This document shows positions 57,101 through 64,000 of a stretch of DNA of 64,000 nt, in pieces. The stretch comes from Prinia subflava. Its lineage: Eukaryota > Chordata > Aves > Passeriformes > Cisticolidae. The translations under genes were made by a program, and so were the position numbers. The DNA lies in the NCBI RefSeq assembly GCF_021018805.1, contig NC_086283.1:20570162-20634161 (forward strand), read 5' to 3'. The notes beneath the pieces were generated by a model. It was not told the origin of the DNA. It saw only the letters and a program-made list of their open reading frames with translations, and ran no database searches. The number at the start of each line of letters is the position of its first letter. The stretch's first letter is position 1.

Positions 57101-60100
57101 AGGAACAAAGAATATACACAGGACAATCACTGAGGACCAGCCCTACTGATTCCTGCAGAAACTGCAATATAGGTCTGTCCCATGATAAATGTAAAATCAC
57201 TTGGAATCCTGGATATACCAGGTTGGTGCCTTTAAAATTTCTATATTAGTCTCAGTATAATGTCTTCAAAAGGTTCTGGTTCTGGAGCCATGGGATGACT
57301 CCACACACCTGTACATGACAAAAACAGTAACACCTATACGTGACAAAAAAAATTTCTCATTCTCATATTTTCTGAAAAAAAAATTTAAGATCTGCAGATC
57401 AAGCAAAAAAGCAGAAACTTTGTTCTGTCTCTAAAACAATATTTTAAAATGTCTCATAATTTCTAAGCACTTTTATCTGATGCAGGTGGATCTCTGAGCA
57501 TTAAATTAATTCTAAAAACATCCCCTAAGTGCATGCAGAACTAACACATGTATAAAGACATATTTCCCAGTACTTAATCAATTAAAGAAATTATGCAAAA
57601 ATGTAGACTAAGACATGAATAAACGTACACAACTTTAATCTTAAGGAGAATTATGGCACACAAACTGTTAGCATCAGATCTTTGTGATTTCATCCATGTT
57701 AAAAGGAATGATCACAGAAGCCTGGGAAATGAGTTCACAGGTGGTGGAAGTTCAATTATTTTCACTTTGGGGATTTCTGAATTACTTTTTCAGATTCTTA
57801 AACTGTACCTTCCTTCATCCATCCTGAGTGACAGAACTGCTACTACCAAGAAGTACATGATTTGCATCTTTGAACCCCACAGGATATTGAATTGTTTCGC
57901 TGAAAAATGACTGAACATGTGTCAAGAAACCTCACACAGTACAACAGAATTAAAATCAACTACACTTTCAGGCTTAGATTAAATACTCACTGTGCAAATA
58001 CTATAGAAATATATTTTTTAAATCTTAGGAGTAAAGTTACAGCTGGTAACTTTCTGTAAATGTCAACAGGATTCAAGAGGGAAGGATTTCAGCAGGATGA
58101 TCCAGACAGAAAATTATCTCAGAATGGCACAGAAGAGCTCTTTTGGGGTTCATGAGGCAAGTGCTTAAATGCCCAGAAAAACCAGTGAATAGAAAACAGC
58201 TTCTGTCTTCAAGGAGAGTTGAGTACGAAAATACAAAATATAAGGATCTAGGTCAGTCACAGACCTCTAAGGAATAGAGCTGACTGTACTGCTCAAATGA
58301 CACTGCTCAAATAATTTTATATAACTCTGGAACCATAGGGCATGGTCCAAATTCTCTTCTGAGTAGCTCATAAAATTGTCTATGCCTGCCTTTTAGTTTC
58401 CTCTGAAAATATATGACAATCACCTCAACCAAAATATAAATCAGTTTGTGCTTTCATTTATGATGATAAACATGAATATTCTCAGTAGACTTACACGTAA
58501 AGAGAGCTTATGTCTCTTCCTTCTGTTTCTTTTCCTTCCCATCTTTTCCACTCTAAAACCTCACTATCCCCCTCGGCACCTCTTTGCACTATTTTCCCAG
58601 AATAAATCCCTGGGTATTCACCTTCTCTGGTACCCAAGAACCTCTTCAAGGAGAACTCAGCACAGGAAGCACTTCCCTGCCTACAGGAGAATCCCTCCAG
58701 ACCAAACATCACCTCTTCCCTTGCTGCCCCTCACTGGTGCCACAATATAAAATTATACTGCTGACCCAGAGCATCAGCGCAGTCTGCATACATATCCCTT
58801 GAAGGCAAACAAACAATATCACATGGCTGATCAAATATTTGCTCGGAACTTCATAAATAATTGAGCCAGAAGACCTGAAAAATATTACCCTCATACTATA
58901 TAAACGGAGAGAAGCAAAGTTCTCATTGCTTACACTTCCATGTGAGTTCACTGAATACATTATTCATTGCAATTAGGCACTTAGTTCTCTTAAATTAGTA
59001 ATACAATGTCATTGCATATGCAGAACACGAGGAAAAGGAATAAAACATGTAATAAGTGGAATTAAATGCCTGAGATGAAAAACAGTCTGTGATTTTACCT
59101 TTTTCCTTTTGTATTTTTTTTAGGCTGGTCCCAGTTTCTTGATCAATGAGTTCTCCTTCCCTGCTGTTGGTCAGCATGCCTAAAAGAATCAGAGAGTACA
59201 GTTATATAACAATGTCAGTAAAAAAATGTTAAGATAAAAAAAATATTGAATTTTATTTCCTCTTGGTTGATATTTTGTTGTTTTAACTCTAAGAGTCAAG
59301 TAAAATACTCAGTAAAAGCTAATCTGCTCAAGTTTATTAGACAAGGAAACCAAGATAGAACGCAAATTACTACTGAGATGAATGTGATTTCTTATGAAAT
59401 GTTCAAATTGATTAATTTATGGGAAAAGTACTTCACAAAAACCATTCTGGAGGAAAATACCTTTAAGGATTTAAGTATTATTAATTACCTGTAACGCAGT
59501 AAGCTTAATAAAAAACACAGATTGCCAGATCATAGCCCAGACTGATTGGTGACAGCAACTCCCTCCCAACATTTTAGTGCTGAAGGGAATTCTTTACTTA
59601 ACACCTGCAAGCTCAGTGAGAGCTGTGCAGTTTATGACTTCAGGATGCCTCTTTTCTTTGTTCTTACTTGATGAAAACGTTTCCTTCACTGAAATCCACC
59701 AATTACAGGCTTTACAATTATTCCACAGAGGACACTTGCTAAAAACTTCATCACCATATTTTAGGAAGAGCTTTCTTTCTAATTGCAAAAGTAAAAACAC
59801 TGTATTTCTGTCAATGAAAAATATCTATCCATATCTTTGTAACAGTAAGCACTGGATCTCTGCACAGAGACATCAACAGTCTCTTTTCACTGCTGCCAAA
59901 GAAAATTACAAAATTCTTGTCCTGTGTATTTCAGCCTTATTTTATACGTGAAAAGGATGAGGGGAATCTCCTCCACACAGTCTCTGCCCGGTGTGTGCAC
60001 AGATTTAGGCAGAGAACTCAGGTTCTATCCAGTGTGCTGGGCAGTGCTGTGGTGCTGCTGCAAGGACCAGGGTCAGAACTGCAAGATTCCAGGAAGCATC

Positions 60101-61292
60101 CGTGTAGGTTGTGGATGGGAGGGAATTCTCCAGTGACTCACCCGGAGTGCACAGCTTTCGTGGTTTAAATCGGGTTCAGCAATGCCTGCACGGGCTCCAG
60201 GCCATGAGGAGACAGCAGTGTTGACACACACTGACATGAAGAGATGTTAATTGACTTGCCCTAGATCCCTCTTGGAAGCACCAAGAATAGGATCTAAACT
60301 TCCTCTAGATGGAATTAGCATTTTAATCGATAGTGCACAGCCTGTGAAAGCTGTGGTGGAGAGACCAAAAAAGCCAGAAAGGCCTCAGCCTCGGTGTGAT
60401 GAAGGAACGTGTGGGCACAAGGAGGTTTTTGGAACAAAAAAGTCATCATCTAATCTGTGACTTTCATCACATACATGTGAAGAAAAAGACACCTTGCTCT
60501 TTTTCAACGGCAGATGCCTTGAGCAGCACTTCCCTACCCAAGCACACCAAAGGAGCTGGCTGAACATGGGAAGGGTACAAGGGTGATCCCTCTATGAGGG
60601 GGTTCTGTGTACTGATAGGGGGGATTGTGGGAACTAGAAAAGCAGAGGACTTTCACAGTGCTGCAATAAGCTTGCACAGATGAAAGTTTGAAACAGAGCT
60701 GAATTTTAGGCCTTGAAATATTTGGAGCATACAAAGTTGCTGAGCTGCAAGAAATATACAACAAGCAACTATTGCATGCTGTAAGGTGTACGTGTAGTGT
60801 TTAGTGATTGGCTTAGGCAGACGCTTGTAAGCTTTTAGCATTAGCCTATTAGCTAAAAAACTTTTTAAAGGCCTTCTAACAAAGAGAACTTTAGCTTCTG
60901 TTGTTATGGTGTGAGTTTTACCATCTTTTATGTCTCCACTTTCACTGAGACTGGTAACGAAGTAAAAAACTCATGGAACACCTCTCGGTGATTAGATCCA
61001 ACACTGAGGGATGAAACTAATTAAAAAACCACAAGGATGAACTTTCTGGGTATTTCGGAACAAGCGAGCACTTCCCTGCGAGTTGCCCAGCAAACAGATA
61101 TTGCCCTGCACAAACTTCCCAAGAGGCTGAGGCGGGGAAGGCGAGGCTGCACTGACCGATCCTGTCGGGAGTGTTATCCAGCTGGGATGGGGAGCTGGAC
61201 ACGCTGCTGCTGGGGTGTGAGGAGGCATGGCTGCCGGGCCGCTGGCTGTCTTCCAGGGACGGCACCGGCGAAGGGCTGTCCTGGATCCTCTC
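15147..61292 (-). CDS. DACH2: DACH2, dachshund family transcription factor 2, C-terminal part (7 coding segments; 5' exons outside window)
   Basis: The coding sequence joins 61292-61157, 59179-59099, 29067-28886, 28363-28216, 26832-26689, 23650-23585 and 15163-15147 on the minus strand. All borders are GT-AG and the phases fit throughout, giving 257 codons and a TGA stop. The protein runs from a Ser/Pro-rich linker (residues 1-45 of this part) through a variable linker (46-72) and a segment ending in LSSVETLLTNIQ (to 132). A long charged coiled coil follows (133-229), then a short acidic tail ending GGGYY. DACH proteins are nuclear transcriptional cofactors of the SIX-EYA-DACH (PAX) network, and the C-terminal coiled coil contacts EYA. 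That role is family knowledge. DACH2 is preferred to DACH1 because of IQQEKKELKME, ELQSR, SKRREQVEQALKQAT and the tail AGIPDMEIEHNGT, which match the DACH2 pattern I recall. Human DACH2 is about 600 residues, so roughly the last 40 percent is here. Confidence 0.93.
20310..20800. promoter_or_regulatory. Candidate conserved regulatory element in DACH2 intron
   Basis: A repeat-free stretch unusually dense in developmental-factor cores: TAATTAATTA, ATAATTAGA, GCTAATTTAATTTG and several ATTTGC cores. An exact 11-base direct repeat TTTTATCAGCA occurs at 20623-20633 and 20662-20672, and an inverted CTGATAAAA follows near 20780. Introns of DACH genes are known to hold long-range enhancers. Function here is inference from composition alone. 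Confidence 0.35.
22422..22466. repeat. Mixed AC/AT alternating tract
   Basis: A short imperfect run of CATATGTGCACATATATATACACACACATATG-type alternating purines and pyrimidines with local dyad symmetry. It is a decayed microsatellite. Confidence 0.7.
23585..23650 (-). CDS. DACH2: DACH2 coding exon, acidic C-terminal tail
   Basis: This 66-base exon has acceptor ATCTTTCAG and donor CAAG/GTGCAG. With the phase base it reads DAGIPDMEIEHNGTQHDGAAMQ. The GIPD.EIE.NGT..D.AAMQ pattern is specific to the DACH2 tail as I recall it; DACH1 has an unrelated ending here. Phase is 2 bases in and 1 base out. The donor GTGCAG is non-optimal. It is separated from the final coding segment by 8,421 bases. Confidence 0.9.
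23651..26688 (-). other. DACH2: DACH2 intron (3,038 bases)
   Basis: Intron between the second coiled-coil exon and the acidic tail exon. It contains the motif-rich stretch 25080-25290 and a GC-richer block at about 25300-25760 with a 142-codon open frame that resembles nothing I know. No transposon was recognised. Confidence 0.75.
25080..25290. promoter_or_regulatory. Candidate regulatory element with POU/homeobox-type motifs
   Basis: Contains the octamer ATTTGCAT, GATTAAGATGCTAATGAG, TTAGCATGTAAAT and AATTAAATTG within about 120 bases, with no repeat sequence. This resembles vertebrate intronic enhancers. It is unproven. Confidence 0.3.
26689..26832 (-). CDS. DACH2: DACH2 coding exon, DACHbox-C coiled coil, second half
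   Basis: This 144-base exon has acceptor TTTCAG and donor AAATG/GTAATG. The G left by the previous exon gives Ala, then TIQKRLKKEKKAKRKLQEAL and on to SKRREQVEQALKQATSGDSLRMLN. The very basic KRLKKEKKAKRK block may also act in nuclear localisation, which is inference. This segment is nearly identical between DACH1 and DACH2 except at the end, where SKRREQVEQALKQAT matches DACH2. The donor GTAATG departs from the usual GTAAGT and may be a weaker site. Confidence 0.95.
26833..28215 (-). other. DACH2: DACH2 intron (1,383 bases)
   Basis: Short intron splitting the coiled-coil exons, in phase 1. I see no repeats or other genes. Confidence 0.85.
28216..28363 (-). CDS. DACH2: DACH2 coding exon, DACHbox-C coiled coil, first half
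   Basis: This 148-base exon runs from TTTTAG/GGG to AGCAGAG/GTGAG, in phase 0 and out in phase 1. It begins GLLKVAVDNARVQEKQIQQE and ends with LESQLTAELQSR-type sequence (SLERQLTAELQSR as read). The dense Glu/Lys/Arg/Gln content with regular leucines is the start of the long coiled coil used for EYA binding and dimer contacts in the family. IQQEKKELKMELCRE and ELQSR favour DACH2 over DACH1. Confidence 0.95.
28364..28885 (-). other. DACH2: DACH2 intron (522 bases)
   Basis: Short phase-0 intron. I see nothing in it beyond its splice signals. Confidence 0.88.
28886..29067 (-). CDS. DACH2: DACH2 coding exon, start of C-terminal conserved domain
   Basis: This 182-base exon has acceptor ATTTCCAG and donor TTCAG/GTAAA. 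Its first two bases complete a Val codon with the previous exon, then it reads LSDVAFEPIFAEEVQIAIPI and ends in phase 0 with LSSVETLLTNIQ. The PPGFPAPFLFADGLSSVETLLTNIQ block is almost invariant across DACH proteins in my memory and is the strongest single identifier of the family here. It leads straight into the EYA-interaction coiled coil. It is separated from the upstream exon by 30,031 bases. Confidence 0.95.
33761..34325 (-). mobile_element. CR1 LINE 3' fragment
   Basis: This copy of about 565 bases reads ACAGAACCATGGAATTGCTG, GATGGGGACTCCACCACTGC, CTGGGCAGCTGTGGCAGGG and TCCAGGCTGAGCCCC in order. These are landmarks of the reverse complement of the CR1 3' region, so it lies on the minus strand, in the same direction as DACH2. 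It is truncated at its 5' end and inactive. The open frames found here (144, 118 and 80 codons) are shadows of the repeat, not genes. The upper limit is approximate. Confidence 0.88.
40167..40221. repeat. Short tandem duplication, 34-base period
   Basis: An identical 21-base segment beginning GTTTGAAAGTTTGG occurs at 40167-40187 and 40201-40221, separated by 13 bases. This is a recent local duplication with about 1.6 units. Confidence 0.85.
42848..42879. repeat. (AT)n microsatellite
   Basis: Imperfect AT dinucleotide repeat of about 32 bases with one TTTA interruption, in the large DACH2 intron. Confidence 0.9.
45444..45580. repeat. Diverged dispersed repeat, copy 1
   Basis: This segment aligns by eye to 47008-47140. 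Shared blocks include AACCAACTGCA, ATTACACTT followed by ACCT, GGTGTGGTACTTACTT against GGTGCTGTACTTACTT, AAGAATAA, and an A-run followed by CCCC. The two copies are in the same direction about 1.56 kb apart and clearly diverged. They may be an old interspersed repeat or a local duplication. The family was not recognised. Confidence 0.55.
45635..45651 (+). repeat. Poly-A tract
   Basis: Seventeen consecutive A residues followed by further A-rich sequence to about 45685. I see no coding or retro-pseudogene sequence immediately before it, so it is listed only as a homopolymer. Confidence 0.8.
47008..47140. repeat. Diverged dispersed repeat, copy 2
   Basis: This is the partner of 45444-45580, in the same direction and with the same order of shared blocks. 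The block before the A-run reads TACTTACTTCAAAAGAATAA. Gaps of several bases separate the aligned parts, so the copies are old. Confidence 0.55.
47712..47811 (-). mobile_element. CR1 LINE 3'-end fragment, short and diverged
   Basis: The plus strand reads AGAATCACAGAATGATTTAG, ATTGGAAGGGACCTTAGAG and GAGCAGGGACACCTCGCA, the reverse complement of the CR1 3' tail with several substitutions. Only about 100 bases remain. Confidence 0.88.
51922..52332 (+). mobile_element. Solo LTR of an endogenous retrovirus with 6-bp target duplication
   Basis: This 411-base element is flanked by AGCAGA on both sides (51916-51921 and 52333-52338). It begins TGTGGAATTG and ends CACAACAACA. A long C/T-rich tract (about 52100-52190) precedes AATAAA at 52192-52197, and a GC-rich U5-like end follows. 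The lack of internal sequence marks it as a solo LTR. It sits in the 30-kb DACH2 intron, antisense to the gene. The 6-bp duplication again suggests an ERVK-type integration. Confidence 0.85.
59099..59179 (-). CDS. DACH2: DACH2 coding exon, variable linker
   Basis: This 81-base exon has acceptor CTTTTAG and donor AAAAAG/GTAAAATC. With its flanking phase bases it reads G-MLTNSREGELIDQETGTS and then LKKIQKEK. Both phases (2 bases in, 1 base out) fit the neighbouring exons, so skipping it would keep the frame. The short exon and poorly conserved content fit a linker region that varies between DACH paralogues. The KKIQKEK end is basic. Identification rests on position, phase and splice sites more than on sequence similarity. 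Confidence 0.8.
59180..61156 (-). other. DACH2: DACH2 intron (1,977 bases)
   Basis: Intron between the Ser/Pro linker exon and the short variable exon. Its 5' part is largely taken by the LTR-like insertion at about 60530-61003. The remainder shows no gene. Confidence 0.75.
60626..61003 (-). mobile_element. LTR-like insertion in DACH2 intron
   Basis: On the minus strand this stretch starts TGTTGGATCTAATC and ends CTAGTTCCCACA, so it has TG...CA ends. Its interior (GCTAATAGGCTAATGCTAAAAG, in two parts) looks like the U3 of songbird ERV LTRs as I recall them. No clean target-site duplication or AATAAA was found at these ends. The element may therefore extend lower, to about 60530, or be truncated. 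The higher end lies about 150 bases from the donor of the DACH2 exon at 61157. Confidence 0.5.
61157..61292 (-). CDS. DACH2: DACH2 coding exon, Ser/Pro-rich linker
   Basis: This 136-base exon starts in phase 0 after a pyrimidine-rich tract and TTTGCAG, and ends ATCG before the donor GTCAGT. It reads ERIQDSPSPVPSLEDSQRPG and continues as a Ser-rich stretch to TPDRI. The DSPSP..PSLE..RPGSH signature is typical of the linker between the two conserved DACH domains. It leaves one base (G) that pairs with GC at the start of the next exon. The linker is presumably disordered, with several Ser-Pro sites. An LTR-like insertion ends only about 150 bases past its donor. Confidence 0.92.
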
Positions 61293-64000
61293 CTGCAAAC
61301 AAAAACAAAGCAAGGCAGGGCCGTTTCATCCACGGGCTTCACCAAGGTTCAAACAAAGGGAGATTGGCTTAAAAGGAATGGTAACAAATGGTGCTTCTGA
61401 GGTAAATGGAGAACAGAACTCAAGTCTTAACAGCAGTATAGTCATCTATGGCCAAAACTAACACAGGCTTCTACAAGCAACGTGTCTGAGCTTAGCTTAT
61501 CATTTGCCACCTTTTCCTTGCTGGCAACTTTTTATATTCTAAGTTTTTCACACCTAGGAACATACAGAATATTCTTTCATGTTGCTTTCACAAATTACTT
61601 TTAATCCACAGGTAGTAAGAATGCCATATGTGAGTCACATTTCAAATAAACCATTCACAGTTGGACTAAACTGTCACTAAATGTAATGAAATTTGTAATT
61701 AGAATCTGTACTAGTGAATTTGTAACTTGAATCTGTACCTGAATAAATTACATCAGTATCTTCTCAGGGTAGCACATGGACTAATGATAAATGCTGTTGC
61801 TCTGGTAAGAACTTTCCTCTTGCATGATAAGCACCACTGGCTAACCAAGAGACTGCTTGCAAATTCTCATGTTTATATTTGCACATGAAACATTGATATT
61901 AATCTCTAATTTAAATATTTATAGTACTCGAGGTAAGGAGGGAAAAAAGGGGTAGAAAATAAATTAGGTAGAAAAAAATGCAAAATGAAATTCTGCAATT
62001 CTGTGTATCTATACTTCCAAATTGCCTGAAGATGTGATAGAATTTTCATCAGTAAAAATCTTTAGGAACAGGACACACAAGCAAGGCGTAAGTAAAATCT
62101 ATCCTTAAGACAAGGATAAGACCAGCTGAGATTCTTCCAACCCAGTGTTTCCACATACATACTTTTAATTCAGAATCTCAGTGCCCTTCATTTCTGTTTC
62201 CAGAACCAACAGAAAATGAGAATCTTCTGAAAGAGACAATCAGGGCCTCAGTTACTATAGGCATTTTTCTCTTAAAATGTCTTCTGTGTTTGAAAACCTC
62301 TGTCCAAGTCCTTGACGATGTGGTTCCAAGGGAGACACTAATGAAGAAAAATGGTTGAATTTACAGAACTCCAGAAACGGAACCTTTGGAGTTACCCTCA
62401 TCCTTGGCAATCAGCTGCTTCCTGTGCAAATCCAGAACTGAAATCTAATTTTCCTTTTTTTAAAAGAAGAGATTCTATTGCCTCCACCTCACTAAAAATC
62501 ACAATTACAGTTCATCTGGGAAAGCTGTCTTAATATTTTGCAATCTTTCCTCCTTTCTAACCTATTCTGAAGATGTTTCATTAGGTACACTCAATCTGAC
62601 TCCTTGGTAGCAATTTACTGTGTGCTCTGGAAAATAAACTCAGCAGCATCTGAAGATTTTATGCAGTTTTCTAGGTGAAAGCCTGCATCAATAATATAGC
62701 TTTGGGAAGAACATGGTAGTTCCTAGAAAATTTTCCATTATAAATACCTGATATAAAAGCAGCTGTTTGGATATATCAGGGCAATTCATTAATTAAACTG
62801 GCAGCAAGATCAACAAGGATATTCTGTTACCCATTAAAACCATCCCTCTAAGCCACACTCATCTTTGTATTTACAGATACCTCTGAGAGTTATGCAAAAG
62901 GAACATGAGATTGGATCTTCCCCAGAACATGGGATGACATCTCCCTATTCCAGCTACACCAGCTGAGAACGTGGTGCTGGACGTGGTTTTAATAGGATTC
63001 TTATTGTACATTAAATAACAACCCAGCCTCAAAACCATGTAACAGATGTGTATCTATTACATAGCTGTTAATCCTCAAAGGATCAGTTTCACTAATTATC
63101 TGTTATTTAATGAACATACAGTAACTAACAGATCTGAAAGGGAGACTTTTAATGCTAATATTTAACAGATATGAGTCTGTTATGTTGCGTCACAAGTTCT
63201 TATAATTTTGAAAACGGAATGATTTTATACAAAGTAGTTTCCAAATTCTGTGGGAGAAAAAAAAAAGTCCAAGTCACTAAGCCTAAAGTCTCCTGTGTTT
63301 TCTTCCTTTTGGCCTCCAAAAGAGACAGTTTAGAGGCTGCTGAGATAAACAGAGGAGTAAAAGGGAGTTGGGACTTTGTGGATGCGCTGCTTACTGAGTT
63401 GCTTCTAAAAGTCACATACTTACCCCAAAAAGTACAGTCCTAAATAACAACGAACCATACACATGCAATCCTGAGTGGAAAAATCCTGTGTGTTTTTTAT
63501 CTTTGTGCAAATAAAAGCTTCCAAATCAGTTCCTGCTAACAGGTTACAACTCTGACTGCAATTTCATTTGCCTGGATTTCAGTTTTAACAGTCCTCCTTG
63601 GCACTATCTCCTCACTTTTAACCACAAAGAACACTCAATTTACAACTAAGATATTATTTTGAAATGATTAATTTTACATAAGAGTTCACAATTCAAGTAA
63701 ATTTCATTGTCTACTGCAATCATGAAAAGGAATAGCCAAGGAGAGGACACGCCAACTGTTCTGCAAAAAAACCCTGTATGAACAAATATGACTAGGAATT
63801 AATGCTCAGATATCACACAAACAGCCATATATATCATCTTAAATGGGAGTTATCTCAGTAATTCAAAAGCTGATGATTTGGAAAAGTATTCCAGCTCCTT
63901 CTGGTAACTGCATTGTCTCACTGTGAACTGATCTTTGCTTGGAGTCTTTCAAATTCAGGGCGTTAGTTTGAAATCTTCAGGCAGAAGTAAAAGTGTCACA
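61293..64000 (-). other. DACH2: DACH2 intron, 3' end only (continues beyond the window)
   Basis: AT-rich intron sequence upstream of the Ser/Pro linker exon. No exon or transposon was recognised. A cluster of TAACAGAT octamers occurs at 63040-63170. Confidence 0.7.

Larger units (their letters stand above)
29068..59098 (-). other. DACH2: DACH2 large intron (30,031 bases)
   Basis: Donor AAAAAG/GTAAAATC at 59099-59098 and acceptor ATTTCCAG at 29068. The intron holds two CR1 fragments, one solo LTR, the diverged repeat pair, AT and A microsatellites and a 34-base tandem duplication, all listed separately. The motif-rich stretches 33340-33530 and 56470-56900 could be enhancers. A 46540-46900 block is GC-richer. 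No extra exon was identified, but a rare alternative exon cannot be excluded by eye. Confidence 0.75.

Noticed and set aside
1..64000. CRISPR arrays, tRNA or rRNA genes, bacterial operons
   Set aside because: None seen. GT-AG introns, CR1 and LTR elements show vertebrate nuclear DNA.

Overview
The window is vertebrate nuclear DNA, most likely from a bird and probably a songbird. It is AT-rich, nearly gene-empty, and split by GT-AG introns. It carries 5'-truncated CR1 LINE tails and short solo retroviral LTRs of the kind common in passerines. There are no operons, tRNAs, rRNAs or CRISPR arrays.

The one gene I can support is the 3' part of DACH2 (dachshund family transcription factor 2), on the minus strand. 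Seven coding segments, each with GT/AG borders and matching phases, lie at 61292-61157, 59179-59099, 29067-28886, 28363-28216, 26832-26689, 23650-23585 and 15163-15147. They total 774 bases, which is 257 codons plus a TGA stop. They encode a Ser/Pro-rich linker, a linker rich in hydrophobic residues and proline, and the C-terminal DACH/EYA-interaction coiled coil. The first exons, with the N-terminal DACHbox-N DNA-binding domain, lie beyond base 64000. The 3' UTR runs from 15146 to about 14540, with an AATAAA signal at 14563-14558.

Layout: 1-14540 is non-coding 3' flank, with a CR1 tail, a (GT)n tract, a solo LTR with target-site duplication, and a (GTTT)n/poly-C tract. The stretch 14541-29067 holds the last five coding segments. 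The stretch 29068-59098 is a single 30-kb intron with two CR1 fragments, a solo LTR with target-site duplication, a diverged repeat pair and several stretches that look like conserved regulatory DNA. The stretch 59099-61292 holds two more exons and an LTR-like insertion very close to a splice donor. The stretch 61293-64000 is the start of the next upstream intron.

No new multi-gene system is visible. The points most worth checking are the early stop of DACH2, which lacks the tail I recall for mammals; clusters of homeobox/POU-type motifs in the introns; and two solo LTRs with clean duplications. I found no convincing protein gene other than DACH2. The other long open frames lie in repeats or GC-rich non-coding DNA.
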